From Peribolospora baueri (lineage: Eukaryota > Basidiomycota > Peribolosporomycetes > Peribolosporales > Peribolosporaceae), in the NCBI GenBank assembly GCA_029717555.1, contig JAMDHS010000049.1, positions 62,001-126,000 on the forward strand: a stretch of DNA of 64,000 nucleotides, read 5' to 3'. The translations under genes and the position numbers were made by a program. Positions 10,884 to 22,863 of the stretch are shown here, piece by piece (within the stretch, counting starts at the first letter, position 1; each line of letters opens with the position of its first letter). Below the pieces are notes generated by a model, which saw nothing but the letters and a program-made list of their open reading frames with translations, searched no databases and was not told where the DNA came from.

Positions 10884-13800
10884 ATGTCGGGGAACGTCAA
10901 GGTCGTGTGCCGGTGAGCTGTGGCCTCTCTTTTCTGTGCTTGCGACTTGGAGCCAGGTTGCGATAGCTCGAGTAGGAGGAGGTCATGAAAGACCAAAATG
11001 GAACTCACACGTCGCTCTCCTTCCTCCTCGTTGTCCGACTGCTCTCGGTACAGCTTTCGTCCTCCCAATGCCATTGAGCAGAGGGAAGGCGGCGAGATTG
11101 TGGTGGGCTTTGACGAGGACTTGACGACGGTCAAGATGAGGGCCGAAATCAAAGGTCCGGACGCCGCTGGATTCGCCTTCGATCGCGTCTTCCCTATGGG
11201 TTCGAAGCAGCAGGACGTGTTCGATTATGGCGTTAGAGAGATCGTCGATGGTACGTCTTGCCTCTCCCCGTCGGTGGAGAGGAGCGCGCGGGCGACTCTA
11301 TGCGAAGCGTTGGAAGGCATAGGTCTCGGGACGTGCCAGATCGGGCAGGTCTGACGTGATTTTCGTTCTCCATTTAGATGTAATCAACGGCTACAACGGA
11401 ACAGTGTTTGCTTACGGTCAGACTGGTGCCGGAAAGACGTTCACGATGATGGTGAGCGACTGGTCCCCCTGAGCTGGCTGGCCTCATTATCACGTTTTTT
11501 TTCCTGACTCCTCTTCATCTTTCCATTTTCTTGCAGGGCGCAGACATCGACAATGAAGAGCTCAAAGGTATCATTCCGCGTATCACCGAGCAGATCTTTG
11601 CCAGCATCATGTCCAGCCCGCCGCACCTTGAGTACCTCGTCAAGGTCTCCTATATGGAGATTTATATGGAGAAGATCAGAGACTTGCTTGCGCGTGAGTA
11701 CCGAAGCGCACCTTTCGATCACCGCAGCTCAGAGAGAATCTTTGGAACTGACCTCGTCTGTTCACTCTCCTCCTACGCAGCGCAAAACGACAACTTGCAG
11801 GTGCACGAGGAGAAGAGTCGCGGCGTGTATGTCAAGGGGCTCTCCGACTACTACGTCAGCTCACAAGCGGACGTCTACGAGATCATGCGACAGGGTGGAC
11901 AAGCGAGAGCGGTGTCTTCCACGAGTGAGTGAAATGGCTTGATATTACTCGTTATGTCGCTTATATTTGCGATGTTGCTCACTTTCCTCGGTTTCCCAGA
12001 CATGAACGCGGAGTCATCTCGCTCCCACTCAATCTTTCTTATCACCATTCAACAGCGTAACACTGAAACTGGTTCACAGAAGACTGGAAACCTTTACCTC
12101 GTTGACTTGGCCGGCTCGGAGAAAGTCGGTAAGACCGGGGCAAGCGGTCAGACGTTGGAGGAGGCAAAGAAGATCAACAAGAGCTTGAGCGCACTTGGTA
12201 TGGTCATCAACGCTTTGACAGATGGAAAGGTAAGCAGTGGGGATCCGGCCATGCCATAGCGCGGCGAACTGACACCGACGTCTATTGCCTCCTACACACA
12301 GTCCACCCACATCCCGTACCGAGACTCCAAGCTCACGCGTATCCTGCAAGAGTCTCTCGGTGGTAACTCGCGGACAACGCTCATCATCAATTGCTCCCCC
12401 TCGTCCTACAACGAGGCAGAGACGATCTCCACCCTCCGGTTCGGTATGCGCGCCAAGTCCATCAAGAACAAAGCCAGGGTCAACGCTGAGCTCTCTCCCG
12501 CCGAGCTCAAGGCTTTGCTCAAGAAGGCGAAGGCAGACGCGGCCAACTACCAGAACTACATCGCCGCGCTCGAGCATGAGCTTAAGACGTGGCGTTCCGG
12601 CGGAAAGGTTGAGCAGGCCGATTGGGTCACCTCCGACAAGGTCCTTGCCGGTCAAGGCGTGACTCCGCCCCCGGCCGAACGGCCCTCCAGCAGCATGGCT
12701 AGCGGCAGGCAGACGCCATTGCCTCCACCTGCTGAAGGTCTCCGTGATCTGCAATCTAGGCCGGAGACGCCAACGGTCGTGAGCTTGGATAAGGATGAGA
12801 AAGAGGAATTCCTCAGGAGGGAGAACGAGTTGAGCGACCAGATCGCTGAGAAAGTGCGTTTCATCCGAACCTGTGTGCAAGTTTCCTACTTTCCCCGTAT
12901 CGTTAACATGCTTCTTTCTGGTCACCCGTTCCCCTACAGGAATCCGCTCTGGCCGCAGCCGAAAAGTCGCTCCGCGAGGTGCGAGACGAGTTGAACTTCT
13001 TCAAGGAGCAAGATGCGACCATGTCCAAGGAGAACAAAGGCATGGCCTCGGAGCTCAACGACCTGCGCCTCCAGCTCGAGCGGCTCAGCTTTGAGACGAA
13101 AGAGAGCCAGATCACGCACGACATCCTCAAGGAGCAGAATGCCGACCTCACCAACGAGCTCGAGGAGCTTCGCAAGGCACTCGCCGAGTCCAAGGCCAGC
13201 GAGAGGAGCGCGACTCAGGAGGGCAAGGAGAAGAAGAAGGCGGAGAAGATGGCTAAGATGATGGCCGACTTCAACACGGTGAGTCGGTCCTGTTGGATAG
13301 TGACCCTACCATTTCGTGTACGGAACGGGCTGACCCCCTTCCATTCCCATGTTACTACCTGAACGCAGAGCGTCATCTCAGAGAAGGAGGAGCAAATCCG
13401 TGAGACGCTCAACAAACTCGAGGCCGTCAGCTCGGATGACGCCGCTCGCTCCCTCTCGGCCGACGACATCGCCGTCCTGCGTCGCCAGCTGCTCGAATCG
13501 CAGACACTCGTCCGGGAGCAGCAGGACCGTGTGCGCCAGATGCAGGAAGAGAACGACTTGCTCGTCAAGAGGAGAGAAGAAATGGAAGCTAGGCTTGCTA
13601 CGTTGGAGAGCGAGTACGAGGAGTTGCTCGGTGAGTATCAGTATCGGGACGGTCGGCAGATGAGCGACACAGGTGATGCTAACGTCTGTGTACACGCGCA
13701 TCGGTTTCCGTGTCTTTAGACAAGACGATCCAGGACGAGGAGACGAGCAATGCTGATATCAATGAGACTATTCAGGATCTTAAGGTGCGCTCAATGATTC

Positions 13801-14974
13801 TCGCTCCAGCGCCCCACCACCCCCCCCACTCCCCCCATTCGAGGCTTTTGTTGACTCCTATCCTGTTGTTTGCGCCCTGCCTTCTCAGACCAAGCTCGAG
13901 GGTCAATACGCTGCCAAGCGTGACGCTCAGGCCCAGGAAATCGCCGATCTCAAGCAGCAGATCGACCTCAAGGCCAAAGAGATCCGCAGCATGGGCGTCA
14001 CGAATGACTCGCTCAAGAGCACCAACGAGGAGCTCAAGCGCGCCTTCGAGGCGGCCTCCGCCGGCGTTGAAGGAGGCAAGAACCTCGCCGAGTCGGCGCG
14101 TGAGATGGAGCGCGTGCGCAAGACAATGGCGGCCCAGTTGGCCGAGTTCGACACAATGAAAAAGAGCTTGATGCGCGATCTGCAAAATCGGTGCGAAAAG
14201 GTTGTCGAGCTCGAGATCTCGCTCGACGAGAGCAGGGAGCAGTACAACAATGTCGTCCGCAGCTCCAACAACAAGGCGCAGCAGAAGAAGATGGCGTTCC
14301 TGGAGCGGAATCTCGAGCAGCTCACGAATGTTCAGAAACAGGTGAGTATGAGTGGACGTGGATGCTCTCACCCTCTTCTTGCGCTTTCTGAGGGCGCATG
14401 TGCTGACATTCTACGGTCTTCCGCTCTCTGCTCCTACAGCTGGTCGAGCAGAACTCGTCGCTCAAGAAGGAGGTCGCCATCGCGGAGCGCAAGCTCATCG
14501 CTCGCAACGAGCGCATCCAGAGCCTGGAGGCCCTCCTCCAGGATGCCCAGGAGAAGCTCCAGGCGCAGAACCAGAAGTTCGAGACCCAGCTCCAGGCCGT
14601 ACGGGAAAGGCTCGAGCAGGCGAGGTGTAAGTTTATCGCGCGTTTTTTTCTTCGGTCTTTACCTCCCACCCTAACAGTACTGACGGCTTCGCGTGGCCTC
14701 TTTGTCCGCTTCGTCCATCCACAGCGCAAAGGTCTGCCAATACCGGCGCCCTCAGCTTTGGCCGCATTGCCAAACCCCTCAGGGGCGGCGGCGGCCCCGG
14801 TCCCGTCCCCATCAGCGGCGGTGGCAGCATGGGCAAGGACGATGTGTCCAAGTGAGTTTCTTGTCTCTACCGTCTGTCGTCCCAGCCTCAAGAGCTCATC
14901 CATTCTCGCCGCTCCCCGCTTCTTACAGCCGTGCTGCCCGATCGAGTTGGTTCTTCGGCTCTGGCAAGGCGTAA
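10884..14974 (+). CDS. Conventional kinesin heavy chain (kinesin-1)
   Basis: Plus-end-directed microtubule motor for vesicle and organelle transport; 953 residues, normal for fungal kinesin-1. Fourteen exons: 10884-10912, 11054-11250, 11378-11451, 11537-11693, 11781-11924, 12000-12229, 12302-12853, 12940-13278, 13369-13630, 13720-13784, 13889-14341, 14440-14626, 14725-14851, 14929-14974. Motor domain at residues 1-330: CRFRPPN, P-loop GQTGAGKT (about 89-96), switch [11 protein letters not shown], switch [14 protein letters not shown] and [16 protein letters not shown] neck linker and neck follow, then a long coiled-coil stalk (about 400-890) with [20 protein letters not shown] and similar heptads. 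The tail carries the autoinhibitory IAK motif ([12 protein letters not shown]). The first exon is only 29 nt, so a start search without splicing would miss it. All splice phases close. Confidence 0.95.
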
Positions 14975-16975
14975 ACGACGTCGCAGCCGGCTCATCCCCG
15001 CTATTGCAATTCAAAGTGCTTTAAACATTCCAATACCCCCTACATTCGTTCGCTTTCCCCCATTCTCGCCTTGCCTTTCCCGCTCAGAGCGGCCGGTCCT
15101 CCACTTACCTTCCTTCTCACCTCTTCTATTGACTGCTTCACTATGGTGATGATGGTGTTAGAAATAGGAGAGCTCTGTATAATTCAATCCATTTCATGAC
15201 AACCCTTGCGCGCCACTGATGCAGGCACGTCAGTCGGCACACGACCCGCGCAGATACTACGTATACGTATCGCGCATTCGCTCCCGGATGTTGATACAGT
15301 CAACTCTGTCTGCTAGCATACGGGTCGATAAGCATGCCTTCGTGCATAGCGATCTCCCCTTCCCGCTTGCTCCCCAGCCAAAATACCGGTCCATATGCAT
15401 ACTAAACATACCGCCTATTGCATAGCACTGACACCGGTGCCGTCCCTTACCAGTTATGCCCTCTCGGCATGCATAGTTAGGGTTGAGGGTCACGTGCATC
15501 CTCGTGGGTCGTTTCTGTTGGCGGCGACGAGCACCGTGGTTACGCGGCTGAAAGCGGACATGACTATGTAGGCAAAGTGTTACTGCGGCTTTATGCTCTC
15601 TTAACAATAACGAACAAGTAACATCCACTTTCGTCCATCCACCGTCAGTTCTAAGGTTACTACACGTGGGTGCTTGTCCGCGTTTCACCATCTCTTTCAA
15701 AGAACATGTCAACGAGCAGCGTAAACAAACCGATCTTCGACAATTCTTTTCTGCACACGCTTCTTCTTGAACATGGTTGTGTTATGACCAGTACATATCC
15801 TATAGTAAAGCTTGGAATTCTTATCTTGATGGACGCTATCGACTATGGCAAGGACTATGGCAACTATGGCAATGACTGCGGCAACTATGCATAGATCCCT
15901 CTGTATAGTCGCCCTCTCGCATACTGCATAGCCCTGGGGCAAGACAACTTGTATGCTTATAGACAGGGTTGACTGTACATCCTAACGCAGGATTCAACGT
16001 CGGTGACCCGAGCGGAACTTGTTCTTGTTGTCGGGAATGTCTCTTCATTCGTGTCCCTGCGAACTATCGGACCAGACATCGCCTTTTATTTTTTTTCTTC
16101 TTTTCTTTGTTCTCTTCCCCTATGGCCCATGTCTGGGGGCTTGTGGCCCTCACCTGTGCGGGGCTTGGGGGGATGAGAGCCACCTCGACCTCCGCCCCCC
16201 CCGCCCTTCTCGGACCGGCAAGGCTCATCTCTGGTCCCACCACGTGTTTCTGGGTTGCACAAGGCGCCCGCCCGCCTGCCCGCTCGGGCAAGGTGCGATA
16301 TTGGCCTTAGGTTACCCGGCTTGGCGAGCAAATTGAAAAAAATAAAAATAAAAATAAAAAATAAAAAAGAAAGTTACACTCAAAGAAAAGGAAAGGACTT
16401 AATCGATCGACGATCAAATACAACAAAGTAACACAACACGATACGATACGATACGCATACGCATACGGCACGAAGGCGACGCAACGCAACGCGAAGAATA
16501 AGGTGAAGAAGGGGTGGGTGTGGTCTCGTGAAGGAAGGACTGGAGGAAAGGAGGGGAGCTCGGTCGAGGCGAAGGTGGGTGGGCCGGGTATGAGGGGAAG
16601 GTATCAAGGGAGATAGTAAGTTGAGGTGGAGGTGGGGGGGGGAGGAGTCTGGCAGGAAGGGCGAAGAGATTTCCACTCGGCTCGACGACGGATCAAACAA
16701 GGAAGAGGTGACGGCTCACGGGAACGGAAGGAGAAGGGAGAAAGCGATAAGAGAGGGGTGGGGAGCAATATGGGGTGACGAGATTGGTTTATTGGGCAAG
16801 GCGGGCGCACGAGCGGAAGAAAAAAGAAAAAAAAAACGGGGACGTCTGGACTGGACCGAAAGAAAGCGAGCAAGCAAGAGACAGGCGGAGGATGGTCGGG
16901 GGAAGAGAAAGGTAAAGTCGGAGCGGCCGAAAGGTCTGGGACGGTGACGAGATGAGGGCGAAGCTTTGTCATCGC
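14975..16975. other. 2-kb intergenic region between kinesin and a minus-strand gene
   Basis: Convergent 3' regions. After about 15200 the sequence becomes less GC-rich and has no plausible CDS on either strand. It contains a lone TTAGGGTT (15477-15484), one CACGTG (15491-15496), a short 12-bp tandem repeat (15841-15889), an A-rich (AAAAAT)n tract (16327-16370) and a purine-rich + strand from 16380 to 16950. On the minus strand an AATAAA signal lies at 16792-16797, which suits the gene ending at 16976. Confidence 0.5.
15841..15889. repeat. Short tandem repeat, 12-bp unit GACTATGGCAAS
   Basis: Two near-identical copies of GACTATGGCAA(G/C) are followed by two degenerate copies, in non-coding DNA between kinesin and the next gene. 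No function can be assigned. Confidence 0.6.
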
Positions 16976-19103
16976 TCATCGAGCACCGTGCCTGGTCGTG
17001 CCGAGCGCTGCGACCTCCTCGCTCGTGAGCGGGACGGCGTCGACGTCGTCGCCATTGGGGCTCTCGGCTGTCGTGCCGTCCTGAGACGGGCGAGTCTGGA
17101 GCGGGCGGGCGGGCGGCCGACGAAGACGCGGAGAGCGGATACAGCAGCGACGTCAGTCAGAGCGCGATGGCTCGGTCCAGCTCGATAGGCGATTAGCCGA
17201 CGCACCTTCCAAGCGTCCAAGGGCTTTCCGACCACTTCGGCGCCCCTGAACCCGTCGTCGGCCTTGCCGTTCCTCTTCGAGCCTCGGAAGCGCGTCGTCC
17301 AACCGCGCTGCACGAAGCGGAACAAAAGGACGAGGAAAAGACGAGAGAAAAGAAACCGATCGCGATGGACGATACGTTGAACGGGGATCAAATGCGAAAG
17401 AAGAGAGGGGAGAGGGGACGACGTCAGCGCGCTCATAGCCCTCCGACGACCGGCACCCGCCCAAAGCACCCCGCGCCCCATCTCTTCACCTTATCCGTCC
17501 TGCCTATCCGCGCCCGCCCGTCCATCCGCGCCCGTCTTCGCCGCCTCCTCCTACCGCGTCTTGCCAGGATCTTTTCTGCCGGCGCCCTTCTTCCCCGCTT
17601 TCCCTCCCTTTCCGCTTCCATCCGCCCCATCGGCCCCATCGCTGTCTCCGCCCGCGCCCCAACCGAACAAATACCCCGCGACCCCTCCACCCCCACCCAC
17701 CTTCTTCGCCTCTTCGGCAGATCTGGGCGCCCCCGCAGCGACGCCGGTCGAAGTGGCTGTCATCTCCATGGTCCGCACGGCCCTGTTCGCGCCCGCGCCC
17801 TCGCCCTCGCCTCCGTCCGCCGAGGGGCGTTCACTCGTCGCCGTCGGCGTCACGGGGAGCGAGCGGACCGCGGCGTCCGCGAATGGGTTTCCGTCGTCAT
17901 TGCCGGACGGGCCGGCGCCGTCGACGTTGGGCGAACGGGAGCGCTTGGGGATGAAGTCGAAGCGCTCCTTCAAGGAGCGTTTGCGATTGGGTGGGACCCA
18001 GCCACGCTGCGGCGGAAAGGACGAGGGGTTTGATGGAAATGTAAAACAAAGAAAAGCGGAACAAGTAAAGGTAAAATGCAGGAGGGGTCAGTCAGGTCAG
18101 CTCTGAGGAAAACGACGCGCACAGATGCTTGCGATCAGCGTGTGAGATCTGCGACGGAGCTCGCAGAAGAGGCCCCGGGCGCTCACCCGGATCATCTCGT
18201 CGCGCTCCCTCTCCTCTTCCTCCCTCCTCTCCTGCTCCGGGTCCTTCTTTGTGATGAAGAGGGAGGCGATGGCTCGGATGAGCTTGGGCGTCTTGAAGAC
18301 GACGAAAAAGAATTTGGGACCGCCTCTGGTCAGCAACCGAAGTAGACGGAGAAGGGAGAGAGAGAGAGAGAGAAAGAGAGAGCGCCGCGGGAGGGGACGC
18401 ACCTTGCTAGTAGCCTCCTGTCGACTCTTGGACCTCTTGAGCTTCTTTCCGCGGAGCAAGCTCCTCGTGCTTTCTCCCTCCCCCTCGGTCGTTTCACCGC
18501 CGTGAGCGGAGGCACTCCTAAGGCTGCCACCGAGGGAGCGGAGGGTGCGGGAGCGAAAGCGAGTGTTGCCTTCCTCGTCGTGGACAAAACCGCCCTCGGT
18601 GCCGTCGCGGATCTCGACGCGCGTCCAACCGCCCTGCTGCCTGCGCTCTTCAAAGAAACGCTGGGTGAGCATGGCCTGGAGCGAGCGGTCGTTCTTCCAT
18701 TCTCGCTGGCGATGGGGGGAAGAAAAGAAAAAAAAGGAAGAGGATGAGGATGAGGATGAGCGGGAAAAAAAGGACTGCAGAGACGCCTTCGTCGTCGTCA
18801 CCTCCCTCCCTCCATCCGTCCTCGCCCGCCACTCACAACCTTGATCCACTCCCCCGAATCCTGCGGCTCCTCGACCCATATCCTCAAATGGTTCTTGAGG
18901 CGCAAGGTGAAGAGCTCGAGGCGAAACTCGAGGTGGGCGTAGTCGAGCGTCTTGACCTCTTGCGGAGAGAGCGAGGTCATGCGCGTCCAGCCGTGTCGGC
19001 TGGCAAGGATGTTGAGCCCCTCGTTGCCCTCCGGGGGGTCGGGGAGCTCACGGGCGCGCGAGGCGGTGGGCACGGTGGATGCGGTGAACTGGGCCTTGTG
19101 CAT
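16976..19103 (-). CDS. Unrecognised basic protein, multi-exon
   Basis: No family recognised. The clearest exons on the minus strand are 19103-18837 (a second in-frame ATG at 19175 is possible), 18705-18403, about 18325-18187, 18006-17551 (or ending at a good donor after 17701), 17307-17206 and 17095-16976. The protein begins NMHKAQFTASTVPTA, has a helical stretch (FRLELFTLRLKNHLRIWVEE, WIKV|REWKNDRSLQAML), Arg/Lys-rich segments and a conserved-looking helix (PKFFFVVFKTPKLIRAIASL) followed by a Glu/Arg run. Its C-terminus would be LTSEEVAALGTTRHGAR. Three segments start with similar GW motifs (GGWTRVEI, RGWVPPNR, RGWTTRFR). Codon use has the same high GC3 as its neighbours. The model is uncertain: the junction 18402/18326 does not keep frame with a canonical GT-AG intron, and the segment 17551-17700 may be exon or intron. 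Confidence 0.45.
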
Positions 19104-19974
19104 GTTCGGCGAAGGAGGAGGGTGGCGGTGGTGTGCGCCGCGGGAGTGGAAAAAGGGCGACGGGGCGGGATCCATGGGCCGAGCGTCGACGTCGACGTCG
19201 AGGGAGGCAGGTGGGCGTCGTGGACGACGACGACGACGACGACCGCCTGCGCCTACTCCAGGGACCCTCGCTGCCGCCGAGGCGGAATTCGTAGAAGGGG
19301 GAGACGGCTGGTGGAGACGAAAGCGAACGTGTCCGTGTCGTCCGCGTCCGCGAGGAAGAAGGAGAGGAGGGAGAGGGGTCGGGATGTGGTCTTCCGAAGA
19401 CAAAGGGCGGAAGGGGAAGAGGGAAAGGGGTTGACGGACGGCTCGCTTGCCGTAGGCGCTGAGCGTGGCTAGGTAAGGGGCGAGAAGGCGGGAGGGATGG
19501 GAGGGCGAAGAAGAGAGAGAAGGAGAAAGGCAGAAGGAGGATCGGGTGGAAGAAGAAGGAGAAAAAGAAGTGGTGAAGAAAAAGAAGGAGAAGAGGCGAT
19601 GCAATGACCGTCTCCGTCGTCTCCGTCGTCGTCGTTGTCGTCCTTTGTCGTCCCTGGTCGTCGGAGAGGAGGCGGAAGCGGAGGCGGTGTCGTCCAATTT
19701 CACCCCATTCAATTCAATTCGACCAATTTAATTATACCCCCGTTCGATTCAATCCGCGCCCGCGCCCCGCGCCCACGTTCATCAACTCGCAGATCGTCAT
19801 CCCCCGGTCGGGTGCGCCTCGACGTCACCATTCCATGTGAGCGTTGCGAGTAGCATTCCATTCCGTGCAAGCAGTTACAATATTCAAGAATCCTCCTCCT
19901 CTCTCCCGTAGTAGCCCGGATCCGACGCTCACCACCGTCCCGCCGTCGAAGTTATGCTTTCCAAACCTCCGCGC
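19104..19974. other. Promoter side of the unrecognised gene and 3' flank of the PAP2 gene
   Basis: About 870 bp between two minus-strand genes. It is low in complexity, with CGT/ACG trinucleotide runs near 19185-19235 and 19610-19640 and long purine stretches. An open minus-strand frame covers 19176-19712, but it is Arg/Ser homopolymeric and I do not call it coding. Confidence 0.45.
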
Positions 19975-22005
19975 TCACGCCCTCCTCGGCCCTCCCCCTC
20001 CTCCAGACTCCAAATCCATCGGATAAACCTCAACGTCCCTCTCCCCCACCGCACCTTCGCCTTCCCTTGCGTCGTTCCAAGCGGGCATGACGATACCCGA
20101 CCGGCCGCCGCCATGTCCGTCCTTGCTCCCTGCTGCCGCGCGTGGGACGGTGCCGGTGGCGGCCGCAATGCCCTGCTCTTCTCTCCTCATCGCGTCGTCC
20201 TGTCCGTTGCCGCCGGCACGGTAGCCATAGTAGGCCTGGTCGCCGGACGAGGCGAAGAGGCGCTGGTGAGGGTCGCCGTCGTGGATCGGATGCTCGGAAG
20301 GGGGGAAGGTCTCGCGTGGGATGCGAGGCGAGAAGGGCTTGTGGCACTCCGGGTGGCCCAGGTGCGGGTAGTAGAGGCGATATACCCAGTACGCTTTGGC
20401 GGGGAGTATAGATAAGCATCAGGTAAGCTCCTCCCTTTCCTTCCGCAGCAGCACCGGAAACGAGTCCGGTACAAGCTTCGTCCTCACCTGTCGCCGTACC
20501 GAGGAGGCCGCCTGCGATCACGTCCGTCGCATGGTGTCGCTGCAAGAGGTTAAGGAGTGAGACGGGTGACAACAGCGAGCGGCGAATGAAATGAAAACAA
20601 ATAAAAACTCACATAGTCCATCGTTCGAGAAATCTGCGACGGCGGAAACGAGAGAGAAAAGGCGAAAGATGGCCGCGCTCAGATACACTAACTAAGCCTG
20701 GGTGTGACGAGGTGAAAGGAACGGGCGCTCACCGCGACCATGAGCGCGCCGACGGTGGGGGCAAGCGAGATCCAGGCTTTGATGGCGTGACCTCGCTCGT
20801 CAAAGAGGTGGGTCTTGCCGGCGAGATAGAGAGAGAGATAGACCAAACCGGCGAAGGAAGCTGAAGGGGTTCGGTCGCAAGGGGAGATGAGACGACGACG
20901 AAAAAGGGTGCGAAAGAAAAAAAATAAAAAATAAAAAATAAAAAAAGGAAAACAAAAATGACTGACTGCTAGAGTGTCCACTAGGAAAGCTGCGAAAGCC
21001 GTCCTTGAGCAAAGCGGCGTCGATCTGGGTGCACACGGCGTCGGTAGCCAGACCGACGTACGCGTTCGTCGCGCCCTCGATCGGTTTGCAGCGGTCGATG
21101 AGGTCCGGGCGCGGGCGGCCCACGGACTCTTTGACCACCTGGGTCACCACGTTGGCGATGGCTAGGGAGAGGACAAGGCCTGTGTGGAGATGGGGCGAAC
21201 GTGATGATCAGCTCAAGGTCCCGTCCCCGACCACGATGATGACCACCACTCGGACGCGAGCGCCGCTCACCCAAGAGACCGGAGTGGAAATCCCAAAAGC
21301 TCCTGCCGACGATGGATGCGATAAGGATGATGATGACGGCCGGGGCGACGCCTCCGATGACGGCGAGCAACCAGGTGGGAACTGGGAGGCAGTTCGACAA
21401 AAGATAGGAGACAAGTCCGGTTGAGCTCAGAGCGGAACGAAGGACGAGACACAGCATGTTGAGACGAGACGATCTCTTGCACCCACCTCGTTCATGCACC
21501 GCGTATCTGCGTCGGGCGAGACAGGAGGGTGGACACGCGTGAAAAGAGGCGGGAAAGGGAAAGAAAGTGAGATAAAGAGGAAACATCATCATCGTCGTCG
21601 TGCTGGTGGACAACTCACGTGTGGCGGATGGAGGGGTCGTTGAGGTCAAACTGCCTATGGAAGCCATGGATGTTGTTGAGGAGGTAGAAGAGGCCCCAGA
21701 GCTTGAGGACGAGAGAGGAGGACGTGGATGGGCAGCGACGATGGGATGGATGATGGTCAGGAACGGGCGAGCGTTGGCTTAGACGGCGCCACGTTCGCTC
21801 TTTCTCTCTTTCTCTCCTCTGAGCGTTCGTTCCACCGACGGCGCAAACTCACGACGATGGTGACGATCCAATCGGGCAGATATGACGCCAGGAGCCTCGT
21901 CCTCCTCTTCGAGTCCACGGGAGGCCTCGCGCGGCTGTACTGGAGCTGGCTCCAGAGCGAGGGATAGTTCTGCCAGCGGCCGCCGGAAGCGGATCGGGAG
22001 GCCAT
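19975..22005 (-). CDS. PAP2-family lipid phosphate phosphatase (Dpp1/Lpp1-like)
   Basis: Integral membrane phosphatase of the PAP2 superfamily, likely acting on phosphatidate, lysophosphatidate or diacylglycerol pyrophosphate in ER, Golgi or vacuole membranes. 399 residues in nine exons: 22005-21853, 21701-21619, a 20-nt exon (about 21503-21484), 21381-21271, 21179-20967, 20860-20733, a 21-nt exon 20633-20613, 20539-20488 and 20393-19975. The three PAP2 signatures are intact: KESVGRPRP, SFPSGHSS, and SRTMDYRHHATD, the last split over two introns. About six hydrophobic helices are visible (for example WLLAVIGGVAPAVIIILIA). The C-terminal 130 residues are Gly/Asp-rich and hydrophilic. Two exons of 20 and 21 nt make this gene easy to mis-annotate. 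All phases close to 400 codons. Substrate cannot be told from sequence. Confidence 0.9.
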
Positions 22006-22863
22006 GAATTGTTTGTTAGCAGGCGAGGCTGGGTGGGGAGGGGGAGAGGAGGGAAGAGGAGGGGAGTGGAGAGAGAAGAGACGAGGTGGGCTATGTATGG
22101 TCTGTCAGTCTGTCGGTGGTCTTTCTTTCTTTCTGTCAGTCTGCCTATGTTATGTACGACTGTCGTGCGACGGCGACGGAAGCTAAGGCAGAGAGAGGCT
22201 GTGTGAGCGAAAAGGCGAGGCGGAGTGCCTGTCAAGCCGGATCGACGACGACCAACGCCAACGCCAACGCCAACGCCAACGCACCCTGCCTAGTCTTCCT
22301 TGACCTTGACCTTGCTTGACCCTCCTCCACGACGCCACCCCCTGTCCGTCTTCTTGGCATCCCCCACCTCGCCCTGCTCGACCGCGGCGTCTTCAAATTC
22401 GGCCGGGGAAAGGACAAAAAACGTCCGCCGCAGCCTTTTTACCTTCCGTCCTCGCCTCGCCTCTCGCCGCAGCGAGCGTTCCCCGAGTTCGAATCTCTCG
22501 CCCCTGCCTTTGTCCGCCGGCCGCGAGCCCAGTTCCACACAGGCGCGGTGGGTGGAGGAGGAAGCGAGACGACGTTCGGTTCGGTTCTCGTCAGCGTGTA
22601 TGTAGAATGCCATCTTGCAAACGCTCGTTTTTTCTCATCGCCCCGCAGGGCCAGGGCGGACGGAGAGTGGGCGAGGCGAGCACCTCCAGCCCAAAGTCCC
22701 GCACAAGCGCACGGACGAACGAACAAACGAACGAACGGCGCAAAGCCAGATCTGTTGTCCTCCTTCTTCTTCTCTCAGACGCCAACCGACAACCGCACCG
22801 CACAGGTCCCACGTGTGGCGGCCGCTCCGTAGTATACACTGCATCCGACGCTGACGCCTCGTC
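22006..22863. other. Promoter of the PAP2 gene and 3' flank of CBC2
   Basis: 858 bp between two minus-strand genes. It contains a purine-rich block on + (22025-22085), a hexamer repeat (22254-22281) and one CACGTG (22810-22815). No CDS or RNA gene could be supported. Confidence 0.45.
22254..22281. repeat. (AACGCC)n hexamer microsatellite
   Basis: About 4.5 perfect copies of AACGCC, roughly 250 bp upstream of the minus-strand PAP2 phosphatase start. It probably lies in that gene's promoter or 5' leader. Confidence 0.85.

Noticed and set aside
12074-12925. 283-codon minus-strand open frame
   Set aside because: Antisense to the kinesin motor and neck; composition is that of a codon-bias shadow.
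15477-15484. TTAGGGTT considered as an interstitial telomere relic
   Set aside because: A single copy; chance occurrence is likely.
22480-22500. B-box-like GAGTTCGAATCTC suggesting a tRNA
   Set aside because: No matching T stem, acceptor stem or A box around it.
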